A stretch of 64,000 nt of DNA. Source: Pseudalkalibacillus berkeleyi (GTDB lineage Bacteria > Bacillota > Bacilli > Bacillales > Fictibacillaceae). The notes beneath the pieces are model-generated. The model did not search any database. It saw only the letters and a program-made list of their open reading frames with translations, and had not been told where the DNA came from. A program made the translations under genes and the position numbers. This document shows positions 46,259-56,386 of this stretch, piece by piece. Within the stretch, counting starts at the first letter, position 1. Each line of letters opens with the position of its first letter. The stretch lies in assembly GCF_021608225.1 (NCBI RefSeq), contig NZ_JAKIJS010000001.1, forward strand, positions 1,736,001-1,800,000. Direction: 5' to 3'.

Positions 46259-46947
46259 TTTAACGCCTCCGATACAATTTGAATTTTCTTTAAAACATCC
46301 CTTTTCCTATCAATAATTTCCTCGGAAGGATTCGCTTGTTCAAGCTGATTAACGATTCGCTTCCAATTCATTTGCTCCCTCTCCCATTTCTTTATGAATG
46401 TTTCATTCTTTTCACGCATGAGAAATGGGCCAAGCAAGCGTTCTGCATCGCTTAATGGGTTAGTTGTTTCAGTCCGTTCCGCAACAAGTATCTCATAAAT
46501 CTTCTCATCTTCTTCTAAAATTGATTCTGTTATGAGTGCCCATCCGTTTGCTTCTAACCACTCTCGGATAAACTTCGCCCCCATATTGGGTTGCAAGATG
46601 AGACGGTGTACCTCTTCTAATCTTGCTTTTCCACGATTTAGAATATTACTGATTAGTTGACCACCCATACCCGCAATGACAACCACATTGACTTCATTTG
46701 GAGATACGACCTCTAGCCCATCCCCCAACCTTACTTCGATTTGATTTTCTAACCGAAGTGCTTTCACTTGTGATAAGGCTGAATCAAATGGTCCTTGATT
46801 TACTTCACCCGCAATAGCGGACTTAATTAGTCCATTTTGGACAGCATAGCAAGGAAGGTAGGCATGATCAGATCCTATATCTGCTATTACTGATTCAATC
46901 GGTATGTATGTTGTTACTTTCTTTAATCGTTCTGACAGTACTATCAT
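46255..46947 (-). CDS. trmK: TrmK, tRNA m1A22 methyltransferase
   Basis: Methylates N1 of adenine 22 in tRNA using SAM. About 230 residues: Rossmann domain with motif I VIADIGSDHAYLP, the NVVVIAGMGGQLI segment and LQPNMGAKFIREWL, then a helical C-terminal domain. The ATG at 46947 follows AGGTGAG by 7 nt; a GTG at 46959 overlaps the site and is less likely. Couples to nif3 downstream as in B. subtilis yqfN-yqfO. Confidence 0.93.
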   Translation of the reverse strand: MIVLSERLKKVTTYIPIESVIADIGSDHAYLPCYAVQNGLIKSAIAGEVNQGPFDSALSQVKALRLENQIEVRLGDGLEVVSPNEVNVVVIAGMGGQLISNILNRGKARLEEVHRLILQPNMGAKFIREWLEANGWALITESILEEDEKIYEILVAERTETTNPLSDAERLLGPFLMREKNETFIKKWEREQMNWKRIVNQLEQANPSEEIIDRKRDVLKKIQIVSEALK

Positions 46948-47080
46948 CGTTTCGCTCACCTATTCTATTGGTCTCTTGAAATCTAGTCCTTACTATAGCT
47001 TTTTTCACGCCTTCATTCAACTGTTTGCGAATGACCGTAAAATGTTTAAGCATCCTCATTGAAAGAATTGCCCTCATATA

Positions 47081-47122
47081 TAAAAAGGGCTCAACTACGT
47101 TATATAACGTCAGTCAGCCCTT
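47081..47122 (-). terminator. Terminator of cccA
   Basis: 18-bp imperfect arms (AAGGGCT...ACGTTA / TAACGT...AGCCCTT) and T-run on the minus strand. Confidence 0.88.
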
Positions 47123-47134
47123 CTTATTATCTGT

Positions 47135-47503
47135 TTAGTGCTCTTTCTTCTTTTCTTTACCTTCTTCTCCGCCGCCAACTAAGAATTCAGCAACTTTTTG
47201 TGCTTCTTCTGCACTTAATCCTTGGGCTGGCATTTGTCCTTTACCATTTTGGACAATATCAACAATCTCATCTGGTTTAAACTTTGAACCAGCATCTGTT
47301 AAAGCTGGACCAACGTTACCTTCTAGGTTTTGCCCGTGACAAGATGTACAGCTTTGTTGAACGATCTCCTCACCTGACTTCGTTTCGCCTCCGCCAGATG
47401 CTTTTTCTTTCGCTTCGTTAACGCCTACTGCAGACATAACTAGCATAATGGCAATACCGACAACAGCAGTAATGGCGAATGGAATCAATGGATTTCTTTT
47501 CAT
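47135..47503 (-). CDS. cccA: Cytochrome c-550, membrane-bound
   Basis: Small electron carrier on the outer face of the membrane. 122 residues: one N-terminal membrane anchor (~8-27), a Gly/Lys-rich linker, a class I cytochrome c domain with haem-binding CTSCHG and the axial Met in GKGQMPAQ, and a charged C-terminus ending KKKEH. AGGAGGATT precedes the ATG. In B. subtilis cccA likewise lies between sigA and yqfN. Confidence 0.92.
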   Translation of the reverse strand: MKRNPLIPFAITAVVGIAIMLVMSAVGVNEAKEKASGGGETKSGEEIVQQSCTSCHGQNLEGNVGPALTDAGSKFKPDEIVDIVQNGKGQMPAQGLSAEEAQKVAEFLVGGGEEGKEKKKEH

Positions 47504-47711
47504 CTCTAATCCTCCTTCTGATGCAGGTTATTCTCTGTTATTGTTTCCTACCTATGTAATAGTAAACAAGCCATTTACTATTTTACTTGAAAATCGATAG
47601 GAAGGAAAGTCTTAAACGATAGAGATGGTTCGATTGTCATGAATTGGACACGATTAACCGCCAGGACTGCTTATTTTCAAACAATAATAAATGATATAGG
47701 TAACTAAATAA

Positions 47712-49349
47712 TCAAACGACCTTATTCTCCTCTGACCATTTTACCGCCAGTTCACGTAACTTATATTTTTGAATTTTTCCGGAGGCTGTCATAGGGTACT
47801 CATCGACGATGAAAATATATTCTGGTATTTTGTGATGAGCGATTTTCCCTTCACAAAAAGAACGAATCTCCTCTGTCGTCAAGGAATCTCCTTCTCTTAC
47901 TTGTACACAAGCTGCGACTTTTTCACCATATTTTTCATCCGGCACTCCAATTACTTGCACGTCTAAAATAGAAGGATTCGTATAAAGGAATTCCTCAATT
48001 TCACGAGGATATACGTTTTCTCCTCCTCTAATGATCATATCTTTTAATCTCCCAGTAATTTTCACATAGCCTTCTTCATCCATTGTTGCTAAATCACCGG
48101 TATGCAACCAACCCTCAGAATCGATCGCTTTCGATGTTGCTTCTGGCATATTATAATAACCCTTCATAACGAGATATCCCCTCGTACAAAGTTCCCCCTG
48201 CACTCCAGCTTCAACTTCATCATTTGTGACTGGATCTACAATTTTCACTTCAGCAATTGGATGCTTCTTACCAACTGTCTCAACTCTACGTTCAAGTGGA
48301 TCATCCGTTCTAGTCTGTGTGATAACTGGAGAGGATTCCGTCTGGCCATAAGCAATTGTAATTTCATCCATCCCCATTAAGTTGATCACTTTTTTCATGA
48401 CTTCTATCGGACAAGGCGATCCAGCCATAATCCCTGTTCTTAATGTGGATAGATCGTAGTCATCGAAAGATTCGTGATTTAATTCTGAGATAAACATTGT
48501 CGGCACACCATGGAGGCCGGTACACTGCTCTTTCTCAACAGTCCAAAGTACAAGCTCCGGGTCGAACTGCACAATAGGTACCATTGTCGCACCAACAGAC
48601 ACAGCCGCCATTGTACCTAGCACACAACCAAAGCAATGGAAGAATGGGACAGGAATACACAATCGATCCTCTTCAGATAGGTTCATTGCATTCGCTACCT
48701 GAAAAGCATTATTAACGATGTTATAGTGCGTTAACATAACACCTTTCGGAAAACCTGTCGTACCACTCGTATACTGCATGTTAATAACATCATGCACGTC
48801 CAATTTGCTTTCTCTAATACTCAACTCCTCGTCTGATATATTTTCTCCAAGTGTAAGAAAGTGTTCCCATTCCAAGAAACCATCCGCTGATCCTTCTTCC
48901 ATGAATACGAGCTGCTTTAAGTTTGGCAATATATCTGATTCTACTTTACCATCACTCTTCGTTTCTCCTATGATTGAGCGGACGATTTCAACATATGAAC
49001 TATCTCTAAATCGATCCATCATAAACAATGTTGTCGTATCTGATTGTTTTAATAAATATTCTAGCTCACTCTGTTGGTAGTTCGTATTTACCGTCACAAG
49101 TACTGCTCCCATTCTTGCTGAGCCAAACTGTAACAATAACCATTCAAACCGGTTTGTGGACCAAGCGGCGATATGATCCCCTTTTTGAACGCCCATAGCC
49201 ATTAAAGATTTAGCGACTTGTCCTGTTAAATTGTAAAATGATTCATATGTATGGCGAATGCCTTCCTTGCTGTACACAACTGCTTCTTGGCTAGGAATCT
49301 TTTCTGACTTCTCCTTCAAAAGTTGACCAATTGTTTGCGTTAAATACAT
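47712..49349 (-). CDS. AMP-forming acyl-CoA synthetase
   Basis: Activates a fatty or related carboxylic acid to its CoA thioester using ATP. 545 residues with the AMP-binding P-loop YTSGTTGFPKGVMLTH, the IAYGQTESSPV motif, the hinge GRLKDMIIRGGENVYP and the catalytic Lys in PMTASGKIQKYKLRE. The family cannot give chain length. It follows an acyl-CoA dehydrogenase gene by 96 bp with a hairpin between, so the pair likely acts in β-oxidation, as the B. subtilis yngI/yngJ pair. CCGGAGGTG precedes the ATG. Confidence 0.88.
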   Translation of the reverse strand: MYLTQTIGQLLKEKSEKIPSQEAVVYSKEGIRHTYESFYNLTGQVAKSLMAMGVQKGDHIAAWSTNRFEWLLLQFGSARMGAVLVTVNTNYQQSELEYLLKQSDTTTLFMMDRFRDSSYVEIVRSIIGETKSDGKVESDILPNLKQLVFMEEGSADGFLEWEHFLTLGENISDEELSIRESKLDVHDVINMQYTSGTTGFPKGVMLTHYNIVNNAFQVANAMNLSEEDRLCIPVPFFHCFGCVLGTMAAVSVGATMVPIVQFDPELVLWTVEKEQCTGLHGVPTMFISELNHESFDDYDLSTLRTGIMAGSPCPIEVMKKVINLMGMDEITIAYGQTESSPVITQTRTDDPLERRVETVGKKHPIAEVKIVDPVTNDEVEAGVQGELCTRGYLVMKGYYNMPEATSKAIDSEGWLHTGDLATMDEEGYVKITGRLKDMIIRGGENVYPREIEEFLYTNPSILDVQVIGVPDEKYGEKVAACVQVREGDSLTTEEIRSFCEGKIAHHKIPEYIFIVDEYPMTASGKIQKYKLRELAVKWSEENKVV

Positions 49350-49403
49350 GACAGCACCTCCGGATTTTAAACAATCTAAATTATCTGACTTCTATAGTTA
49401 TTG

Positions 49404-49433
49404 AATAAGGGATTGAACATTCAATCCCTTATT
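49404..49433 (-). terminator. Perfect hairpin between acyl-CoA dehydrogenase and synthetase genes
   Basis: 14-bp arms AATAAGGGATTGAA/TTCAATCCCTTATT with a 2-nt loop. No good T-tract follows on the minus strand, so it may be an mRNA-processing or stabilising structure and only a weak terminator. Confidence 0.55.
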
Positions 49434-49445
49434 TCGTCTATTCAT

Positions 49446-50585
49446 TTAGCAACCAATTTCTCTTGCGATAACCATTCTTTGTACTTCCGAAGTACCTTCT
49501 CCGATTTCTAAAAGGCGACCATCACGATAGAATCTTTCAACGTGATAATCTTTCATGTAACCATAACCTCCATGAATTTGGATCGCTTCTGTACATACTT
49601 CCATACAGATCTCAGATGCATAAAGTTTAGCCATAGAAGCTTCTTTCGCAAATTTTCTACCTTGGTCTTTTAACCATGCTGCCTTATATACTTGTGTTCT
49701 TGCTAATTCAATTTTCATAGCCATATCTGCAAGCTTGAATTGTGTTGCTTGGAATTTAGATAGTGACTGTCCGAATTGTTTTCTCTCTTGTGCGTAAGCT
49801 AATGCCTTTTCATAGGCTGCTTGAGCAATACCGACTCCCATTGCTCCAATACCAATTCTTCCGCCGTCTAGCGTCATTAAGAACTGTCTGAAGCCATTAC
49901 CGCGTTTTCCAAGCATGTTTTCTTCTGGAATACGTACGTCTTCTAAAATGAGTTCTGTAGTATTAGAAGAATTCAAACCAAGCTTTTCATAGTTATCGAC
50001 GACTTTAAATCCAGGTGAATCAGTGTTTACGATGAAGGCAGTGATTTCTTTCTTACCTCCATCACGGTCAGTTATAGCAGTAAGTGCTAAATTCTTAGCA
50101 TAGCTTGCATTTGTAATGAAACATTTACTTCCATTAATGACCCACTCATCACCGTCTTTGACAGCTGTTGTTTCAGTTCCACCCGCATCTGAGCCAGCGT
50201 TCGGTTCCGTGAGACCAAAAGCACCCATCGACTCACCCGTACAGATTGGCGTTAAATATTTTTGCTTTTGTTCCTCTGTACCGAACATATGTAGAGGTGC
50301 TCCACCTAAGGAAATATGTGCAGAATATGTAATACCTGCAGATCCACAAGCTCTACTTAATTCTTCTACCACAATTGCGAAGCTAACTGCATCTGCGCCC
50401 CCTCCGCCGTATTCTTCGGGGAATGGCAGTCCCATTAAACCTAATTCTCCTAGCTTTTTATAGATCTCAACTGGAAATCGCTTTTCCTTATCTCGTTGCT
50501 CTGCTCCTGGTGCAACTTCCTCATCAGCGAATTCACGAATCATCTTCCAAATCATTTTCTGCTCGTCTGTTAAATCGAAATTCAT
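49446..50585 (-). CDS. Acyl-CoA dehydrogenase
   Basis: FAD enzyme that oxidises acyl-CoA to the 2-enoyl form. 379 residues: N-terminal helical domain, the flavin signature AFGLTEPNAGSDAGG, and C-terminal helices with QIHGGYGYMKDYHVERFYRD and the catalytic Glu region LEIGEGTSEVQRM. Substrate may be short-chain or branched-chain acyl-CoA. It has a σA promoter with a cre-like site over the start, suggesting repression by CcpA on sugar. Confidence 0.9.
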   Translation of the reverse strand: MNFDLTDEQKMIWKMIREFADEEVAPGAEQRDKEKRFPVEIYKKLGELGLMGLPFPEEYGGGGADAVSFAIVVEELSRACGSAGITYSAHISLGGAPLHMFGTEEQKQKYLTPICTGESMGAFGLTEPNAGSDAGGTETTAVKDGDEWVINGSKCFITNASYAKNLALTAITDRDGGKKEITAFIVNTDSPGFKVVDNYEKLGLNSSNTTELILEDVRIPEENMLGKRGNGFRQFLMTLDGGRIGIGAMGVGIAQAAYEKALAYAQERKQFGQSLSKFQATQFKLADMAMKIELARTQVYKAAWLKDQGRKFAKEASMAKLYASEICMEVCTEAIQIHGGYGYMKDYHVERFYRDGRLLEIGEGTSEVQRMVIAREIGC

Positions 50586-50619
50586 TTACTCCACTCCTGA
50601 CTGTTATGTTAAATTTCTC

Positions 50620-50633
50620 TGTATACGCTTACA
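50620..50633 (-). promoter_or_regulatory. cre-like CcpA site at the acyl-CoA dehydrogenase promoter
   Basis: Minus strand TGTAAGCGTATACA matches the cre form TGWAANCGNTNWCA with one mismatch. It starts 3 bp past the -10, over the transcription start, a usual place for carbon catabolite repression. Confidence 0.65.
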
Positions 50634-50636
50634 TCA

Positions 50637-50666
50637 ATTATACGTTTAAATGCAATAATTTTTCAA
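50637..50666 (-). promoter_or_regulatory. σA promoter of the acyl-CoA dehydrogenase gene
   Basis: TTGAAA (50666-50661), 18-bp spacer, TATAAT (50642-50637). Confidence 0.75.
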
Positions 50667-50819
50667 CTGTTAAAAAAAGTGCGAAAATATCGTTTATTTT
50701 TTGTTAATATCCTAAATTTTTCCGAACTTGGTTTGCAAATGAAACAAAATATAAGTAAAATAAATAACAAGAAGCTGAAAATAGTTCTAAACAACCGTTC
50801 CAAAACTTTATAATCACAT

Positions 50820-50849
50820 AAAAAAACACGGACCATAAATGATCCGTGT
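50820..50849 (-). terminator. Terminator of the dnaG-sigA operon
   Basis: ACACGGA/TCCGTGT arms with a 10-nt loop and T-run on the minus strand. Confidence 0.92.
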
Positions 50850-50860
50850 CTAAAGGTATA

Positions 50861-51985
50861 CTATTCTAAGAAATCTTTTAACCGTTTGCTACGGCTTGGA
50901 TGGCGAAGCTTACGAAGTGCTTTTGCTTCTATTTGACGAATTCGTTCACGGGTTACTCCGAACACTTTTCCTACTTCTTCAAGAGTGCGTGTTCGCCCGT
51001 CGTCTAATCCAAAGCGGAGTCGAAGAACATTCTCTTCTCGATCTGTTAATGTATCGAGTACATCTTCTAGCTGCTCTTTCAACAATTCATAAGCAGCTGC
51101 ATCTGACGGCGCTAGAGCATCCTGGTCTTCGATGAAATCTCCAAGGTGTGAATCATCTTCTTCACCGATTGGCGTCTCAAGTGAAACGGGCTCTTGAGCA
51201 ATTTTGAGAATTTCTCTAACCTTTTCTGGAGTAAGTTCCATTTCGTTTCCGATTTCTTCAGGAGTTGGTTCTCTACCGATATCTTGTAAAAGCTGTCGTT
51301 GTACACGAATAAGCTTATTAATCGTTTCAACCATGTGAACTGGAATACGAATTGTACGCGCTTGGTCAGCTATCGCACGAGTAATCGCCTGTCTAATCCA
51401 CCATGTTGCATACGTACTGAATTTGTATCCTTTACGATAGTCAAATTTCTCTACCGCTTTAATTAATCCCATATTTCCTTCTTGAATCAAGTCTAAGAAC
51501 AACATACCTCTACCTACATAACGCTTCGCAATACTGACTACGAGTCGTAAGTTAGCTTCAGCTAAACGACGTTTTGCTTCCTCATCACCTTGTTCGATCC
51601 TTTGAGCAAGACTTATTTCATCATCAGCGGATAATAAATCAACCCGACCAATTTCTTTCAAATACATACGGACTGGGTCATTGATTTTTACACCAGGAGG
51701 TACGCTTAAATCGTTTAAGTCAAACTCGTCATCCCCACTTTTAACTACCTCTTGAATGTTTGGGTCATCGCCTTCCTCATCTTCAACGATCTCAACACCT
51801 TGATCACCCAAATACTCATAAAATACATCCATTTGATCAGAATCTTGTTCAAATGGTGCAAGTTTATTAGTTATTTCATTATAAGTGAGAACGCCTCTTT
51901 TCTTTCCGAGTTCAACTAATTGTTCTTTTACTTGATCGATGGTCAATTCACCTTCCGCTTCTTGACGATTAGGTTTCTCAGCCAT
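50861..51985 (-). CDS. sigA: RNA polymerase primary sigma factor σA
   Basis: 374 residues. Region 1.1 at the N-terminus, region 1.2 ([11 protein letters not shown]), region 2 ([43 protein letters not shown]), region 3, and region 4 with the -35-binding helix-turn-helix ([26 protein letters not shown]). The ATG at 51985 follows AGGAGGGG; an earlier in-frame start at 52003 has no separate site. It lies 31 bp after dnaG. Confidence 0.98.
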   Translation of the reverse strand: MAEKPNRQEAEGELTIDQVKEQLVELGKKRGVLTYNEITNKLAPFEQDSDQMDVFYEYLGDQGVEIVEDEEGDDPNIQEVVKSGDDEFDLNDLSVPPGVKINDPVRMYLKEIGRVDLLSADDEISLAQRIEQGDEEAKRRLAEANLRLVVSIAKRYVGRGMLFLDLIQEGNMGLIKAVEKFDYRKGYKFSTYATWWIRQAITRAIADQARTIRIPVHMVETINKLIRVQRQLLQDIGREPTPEEIGNEMELTPEKVREILKIAQEPVSLETPIGEEDDSHLGDFIEDQDALAPSDAAAYELLKEQLEDVLDTLTDREENVLRLRFGLDDGRTRTLEEVGKVFGVTRERIRQIEAKALRKLRHPSRSKRLKDFLE

Positions 51986-52016
51986 GCGATCCCCTCCTTC
52001 CATACTTCTAACTCTG

Positions 52017-53831
52017 TTACTGACTCTTTAATGCCTTCTTCAAGTTCACGATTTCCATCGCGATCCGTGCCGCTTCAACCATATCCTGCTCACGCTCTGC
52101 ACGGTTCTTGTCTTTCTCTTTTTCTTGTATCTTAAGCAATTTAGGATATTTTTGAATTTGATGAACATAATCATATAATTCTTGATCTGAAATATCCTCA
52201 TTGATCGTAAGCATTGCCAATTCTGTAACGACCTGTTTCAGTCGTTGATCATCCACTCTTTCTAGAAACAAACTAATATCAGGTGTGTGACCCTCAGCAT
52301 AATAAGCATAGAGGTAGGCAGCAATCGCACTGTATTCATCAATGTTAAAAGCGCCACCAAGGAGTTCTTCGACCTTTTCTGCTATACTCACATCCTTTAG
52401 CATATGAGCTAATAATATTCGCTCCGCATTGTGGAATGCAGGTAAAAGGCGTGTAGATTGACCGATAAATTTCTTAGGGTTATTCTCCCTATTTCGACCA
52501 ACATTATCCTTATTCCTCTTCTGATTTACAAATGCTTGATATTGTTGTTGCTTCAATGCATCTAAAGAGAGATTGAATTCCTCCGCTAACTGCCTTAAAT
52601 AATGATCTCTTTCTACAGCTTTAGGGAGTTTTGCAATTTCATGTAATATCTCTTCGATATAGCGCATCCGTTCTCCTTCATCTTGAAGGTTTTTTCCTCT
52701 GCGCATGAATTGCATTTTAAATGCCATGACCGTTAAGCTTGCCCCTAATACATCCTGCTTAAAGCGTTCTCCGCCATAATTTTGGATATAGTCATCGGGG
52801 TCCAACCCTGGTGGCATTTGTGCGATCCTTACATTACAGTCCATTTTTTCAATATGTTCTGTAGCACGGAATGCAGCATTGATTCCAGCTTGATCAGAAT
52901 CATAACAAATGACTACTGTATTAACATTTCGACTCAAAAGCTTCGCCTGATCTTGGGTTAATGAAGTCCCTAGGGTAGCTACCGCATTTGTGATGCCTGC
53001 CTTCCATGCTGCAATTACATCTACATAGCCTTCAAAGAGAATCGCCTTATCATCTTTTCTCATGTCTGGCCTTGCCATATGATACCCGTATAAAGTTTTA
53101 CTTTTATGAAATATGCGTGTTTCGGGACTATTTAAGTATTTAGGTTCGCCATCCCCCATAATTCTTCCACCAAACGCAATGTTTTTCCCTTGTGTATCCC
53201 AAATAGGAAACATGATACGACTTCTGAACCGATCGTAGAATTTACGGTCAAATTCACGCTTAGCTAAAATGCCTGCTTCTTCCATCGTTTGAAGGGTAAA
53301 ATTACGTTTTTGCAGAAAGGACGTCGCAAAATCCCATGATTCCGGAGCAAAACCGATTTGAAAATGGTCAATCATTTCATCGGTAAACCCTCGATTATAT
53401 AGGTACTCTTTTGCTTTTTGCCCATATTCTGTATTTGTTAAACAATGATGATACAATCTGGCGAGTAATTCATGGCCTTCCTTCATGATTTCTTTTTCTT
53501 TTGTTGCATGATCATTTTGAGGTGAAGACGGTAATTGAGGTAGTTCAATATTCGTACGATCTGCTAAGTTCTTGATCGTCTCTATGAATGAAAAACCTTC
53601 AATTTCCATGAGAAAGGAAATTACGTTCCCACCCTTGCCACAGCCAAAACACCTATAGATCTGTTTTTCAGCAGATACAGAAAAGGATGGCGACTTCTCA
53701 TCGTGGAAAGGGCAAAGCCCAAAGTAATTTCGTCCTTGCTTCTTAAGTTGGACATATTCTCCCACTATTTCTAAGATGTCATTTGATTTTTGAATCCGTT
53801 CAATTGTTTCTTCAGGAATACGAGTTCCCAT
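52017..53831 (-). CDS. dnaG: DNA primase
   Basis: Makes RNA primers at the replication fork. 604 residues: CHC2 zinc finger ([20 protein letters not shown]), catalytic core, TOPRIM ([21 protein letters not shown]) and a C-terminal helicase-binding domain (~450-604). Part of yqxD-dnaG-sigA, the macromolecular synthesis operon of Bacillus. GGTGATAA gives a modest ribosome site. Confidence 0.97.
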   Translation of the reverse strand: MGTRIPEETIERIQKSNDILEIVGEYVQLKKQGRNYFGLCPFHDEKSPSFSVSAEKQIYRCFGCGKGGNVISFLMEIEGFSFIETIKNLADRTNIELPQLPSSPQNDHATKEKEIMKEGHELLARLYHHCLTNTEYGQKAKEYLYNRGFTDEMIDHFQIGFAPESWDFATSFLQKRNFTLQTMEEAGILAKREFDRKFYDRFRSRIMFPIWDTQGKNIAFGGRIMGDGEPKYLNSPETRIFHKSKTLYGYHMARPDMRKDDKAILFEGYVDVIAAWKAGITNAVATLGTSLTQDQAKLLSRNVNTVVICYDSDQAGINAAFRATEHIEKMDCNVRIAQMPPGLDPDDYIQNYGGERFKQDVLGASLTVMAFKMQFMRRGKNLQDEGERMRYIEEILHEIAKLPKAVERDHYLRQLAEEFNLSLDALKQQQYQAFVNQKRNKDNVGRNRENNPKKFIGQSTRLLPAFHNAERILLAHMLKDVSIAEKVEELLGGAFNIDEYSAIAAYLYAYYAEGHTPDISLFLERVDDQRLKQVVTELAMLTINEDISDQELYDYVHQIQKYPKLLKIQEKEKDKNRAEREQDMVEAARIAMEIVNLKKALKSQ

Positions 53832-53881
53832 TTTATCACCATTCTTTACTGATCTACCTTCTAAAAATCAAGATAAGGGAA

Positions 53882-54343
53882 TTACTCTCCGATATCAGAG
53901 AATAATTGATTAAAGCTGTTACTAAACCTTTCCGCATCTTCTTCAGTAAATGGGGGTGGACCTTTCGTCCGATGTCCCGACCTTCGAAGTTTGCTTGAAT
54001 AGTAACGAGATTGCAGCAATGATGGCATTTCTTCTTCACTGTAATGTTTCCCTCTAGGCGAGATCACATAAACCCCTTTTGATACGAGCAGGCTTGCTAA
54101 ACCATGATCTTGAGTGATCACGACATTTCCCTTAATGGATTGGTTGACGATGTACATATCAACCGATTCAGGCTCTGCATCAACAAGGATCCACTCAGCA
54201 TTTCGATATTGATCTGTGGCATGACTGTATGAAGCAATAAAAAAAACCTTGTACTCATAGAAATTCGAGATTTCAAGGATTGCCTTTTTTATTTGATTTG
54301 GACATGCATCTGCATCAACCAACACAATTCGAGTTTTCTTCAT
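53882..54343 (-). CDS. yqxD: YaiI/YqxD family protein (DUF188)
   Basis: 153 residues with VDADACPNQIKKAILEIS at the N-terminus and ITQDHGLASLLVSKGVYVISPRGKHY, the DUF188 marks of a PIN-like fold. Activity is not known. The ribosome site is weak (GAGAGGATG is too far from the ATG at 54343), so the start is less sure. First gene of the primase-sigma operon; the small antE frame of B. subtilis was not recognised. Confidence 0.85.
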   Translation of the reverse strand: MKKTRIVLVDADACPNQIKKAILEISNFYEYKVFFIASYSHATDQYRNAEWILVDAEPESVDMYIVNQSIKGNVVITQDHGLASLLVSKGVYVISPRGKHYSEEEMPSLLQSRYYSSKLRRSGHRTKGPPPFTEEDAERFSNSFNQLFSDIGE

Positions 54344-54486
54344 GTACTTGTATTTCTACATCCTCTCAATGATTCCTGCAAATTCATCAATGTTTTATAT
54401 TTCAGAATATTGTCGTATTCTTAACCATAGTATGTCCAGAATAACAAGATTCATAACTTGTCTTCTAGGATTGCACACAATAGGAT

Positions 54487-54515
54487 ATTATAACGTATTT
54501 AGTTGTCATTGACCA
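54487..54515 (-). promoter_or_regulatory. σA promoter of yqxD-dnaG-sigA
   Basis: TGGTCA (54515-54510), 17-bp spacer, perfect TATAAT (54492-54487), 144 bp before yqxD. The rest of the 54344-54647 gap holds only AT-rich spacer. Confidence 0.7.
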
Positions 54516-54649
54516 TTAAAAAGGGCTGCTTTTCTTTTTAATTCGACAAAAAATGCACATCTCCTTTATTTTAGGGTAGATATTTTTGTTTAACAAAAAA
54601 TCTGCCTTTAATTGGTTCATATATTGATTTCGTCAACAAAATAGGAAAA

Positions 54650-54685
54650 GAAGGGGCTGACAACGTATTTTCTGTCAACCCCTTC
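54650..54685 (-). terminator. Terminator of yqfL
   Basis: 13-bp arms GAAGGGGCTGACA/TGTCAACCCCTTC (one mismatch), followed by TTTTCC on the minus strand. Confidence 0.85.
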
Positions 54686-54718
54686 AATTTATGTTGCTGT
54701 TATTTAATGTATGCTGAA

Positions 54719-55537
54719 TTAATTTCTTTTTTTATGGATATTTAAAATATAATTTGCTGTTTCTTCCACAGCTTTGGTTGAGACATCTACCACTTTACAG
54801 TCTAATCGGTCAATGACATTATCAAAGTAGTTTAGTTCTTTTTTGATTCTGTCCATATTTGCGTAATTCGCATGATCATCTAGACCTAGAGCTTTTAATC
54901 TTTCCTTTCGAATATCATTTAGCTTTTCAGGACTAATTCTAAGACCATAGCATTTTGATTTCGAAACCTGAAACAATTCTTCTGGAGGCTCAACCTCAGG
55001 TACAATCGGAACATTCGCAACCTTAAGACGTTTCAAAGCAAGGTATTGAGAAAGTGGAGTTTTCGATGTTCTGGATACACCAACGAGTATAATATCTGCC
55101 TTCAAAATGCCTCTTGGATCTCTTCCATCATCATATTTAACGGCAAATTCTATCGCTTCTACTTTCCTGAAATACTCCTCATCAAGCTTATGAACAAGTC
55201 CAGGTTCATTCCTTGGTCCCTCTTTAAAGACAGATGCCATTTGGTTGATCATTGGTCCAACAATATCAACTGCTGGGACGCCTTCACTAGCTGCTTTTTC
55301 CATAAGATAGTCTTTTATTTCTGGTACAACTAACGTGTACCCAATGATGGCATGGTGATCCTTCGCTAATGCGACTACCTCATCAATTGTTGGTTTATCT
55401 TCAACGTATGGAACACGTCTAATTTCAATGTTTGTGGAGTTAAATTGACTAGATGCTGCTTTTACGACAAGCTCTGCAGTTTCGCCTACAGAGTCAGAAA
55501 CTACATATACAATTGGACGTTGCTTTTGATCCGCCAT
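54719..55537 (-). CDS. yqfL: Pyruvate,water/phosphate dikinase regulatory protein (DUF299)
   Basis: Bifunctional kinase and pyrophosphorylase that controls PEP synthase or pyruvate phosphate dikinase by ADP-dependent threonine phosphorylation. 272 residues with the P-loop-like [18 protein letters not shown] and N-terminal [15 protein letters not shown]. The ATG at 55537 follows AAGGAGG. It follows ccpN by 29 bp, as in B. subtilis, where both act in gluconeogenic control. Confidence 0.93.
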   Translation of the reverse strand: MADQKQRPIVYVVSDSVGETAELVVKAASSQFNSTNIEIRRVPYVEDKPTIDEVVALAKDHHAIIGYTLVVPEIKDYLMEKAASEGVPAVDIVGPMINQMASVFKEGPRNEPGLVHKLDEEYFRKVEAIEFAVKYDDGRDPRGILKADIILVGVSRTSKTPLSQYLALKRLKVANVPIVPEVEPPEELFQVSKSKCYGLRISPEKLNDIRKERLKALGLDDHANYANMDRIKKELNYFDNVIDRLDCKVVDVSTKAVEETANYILNIHKKRN

Positions 55538-55566
55538 AGCTACCTCCTTACTATTCAACTTAGTTA

Positions 55567-56214
55567 TTATATGATGGCGTCTCCTGAGAAATCCACCAAA
55601 GCTTTTGTAATATTCGTCTTCGTAATTCTTCCAATTACTTCAAATGCATCCTCATCAGTTGAATTCTTAATAACTGGTAATGCATCAATTTGTTTATCAA
55701 TGAGTTTCTCAGCTACTTCAACTAGCAAGTCTTCTTTAGAACAAACTGTGATGTTGGGCATTCTCGTCATAATAATACTAACAGGGATTGAATTTAAGTC
55801 TTGATTCCCCATACTTGCCCTGAGTAAGTCTTTTCTAGATAAAACACCAGCAAGCTTTGAGTGTTTATTTACAACAAACAATGTCCCTACATCTTCTAAG
55901 AACATCGTACAAATTGCATCGTATACCGTTGCATCTTCCTGAACGAGAACGGGCATAGATAAATACTCTTTCACTTGAATTTGTCGAATTTTTTCTGTTA
56001 ATAGTTGTGCACTCGTTTTTCCAGTATAGAAATACCCTACTCTTGGACGTGCATCTAGATATCCTGACATTGTTAATATCGCAAGGTCTGGACGTAGTGT
56101 TGCTCTTGTTAGGTCTAAGCGGTCCGCAATCTGTTCACCAGTGATCGGTCCTAGATCCTTGACGATTTCTACAATCTTTTCTTGTCTCTTGTTAAGTTCT
56201 ATTGGTAACACCAC
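55567..56214 (-). CDS. ccpN: CcpN, repressor of gluconeogenic genes
   Basis: 215 residues: N-terminal winged helix-turn-helix (~8-65, [24 protein letters not shown]) and two CBS domains (~85-205) that sense adenine nucleotides. Represses gapB and pckA in B. subtilis. Start is one of two adjacent GTG codons (56214 or 56211); the ribosome site is weak. yqfL follows in the same unit. Confidence 0.92.
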   Translation of the reverse strand: MVLPIELNKRQEKIVEIVKDLGPITGEQIADRLDLTRATLRPDLAILTMSGYLDARPRVGYFYTGKTSAQLLTEKIRQIQVKEYLSMPVLVQEDATVYDAICTMFLEDVGTLFVVNKHSKLAGVLSRKDLLRASMGNQDLNSIPVSIIMTRMPNITVCSKEDLLVEVAEKLIDKQIDALPVIKNSTDEDAFEVIGRITKTNITKALVDFSGDAII

Positions 56215-56339
56215 CTTATTGCCTATATGCTATACTCTTTAGGATACATTATATCCTATTTCGATGATCAATAGGAAATAAATCAGTTTGATTGTGTAAT
56301 ATTCATCCTATTAGTACAACATATATCGAAGAATGTGAA

Positions 56340-56363
56340 AACGAAGACCTCTTTGGTCTTCGT
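56340..56363 (-). terminator. Terminator of glyQS
   Basis: AACGAAGACC/GGTCTTCGTT arms with a 4-nt loop, then TTTTC on the minus strand. Confidence 0.85.
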
Positions 56364-56386
56364 TCACTTAATTAGTTCAGGGATGT

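Noticed and set aside
49404-49433. Operator or insertion-site palindrome
   Set aside because: Better read as an RNA hairpin between cotranscribed genes; no target duplication or transposase is nearby.
54516-54620. 34-codon frame on the minus strand (contains CIFC)
   Set aside because: No ribosome site before the ATG, and its end overlaps the promoter of yqxD-dnaG-sigA.
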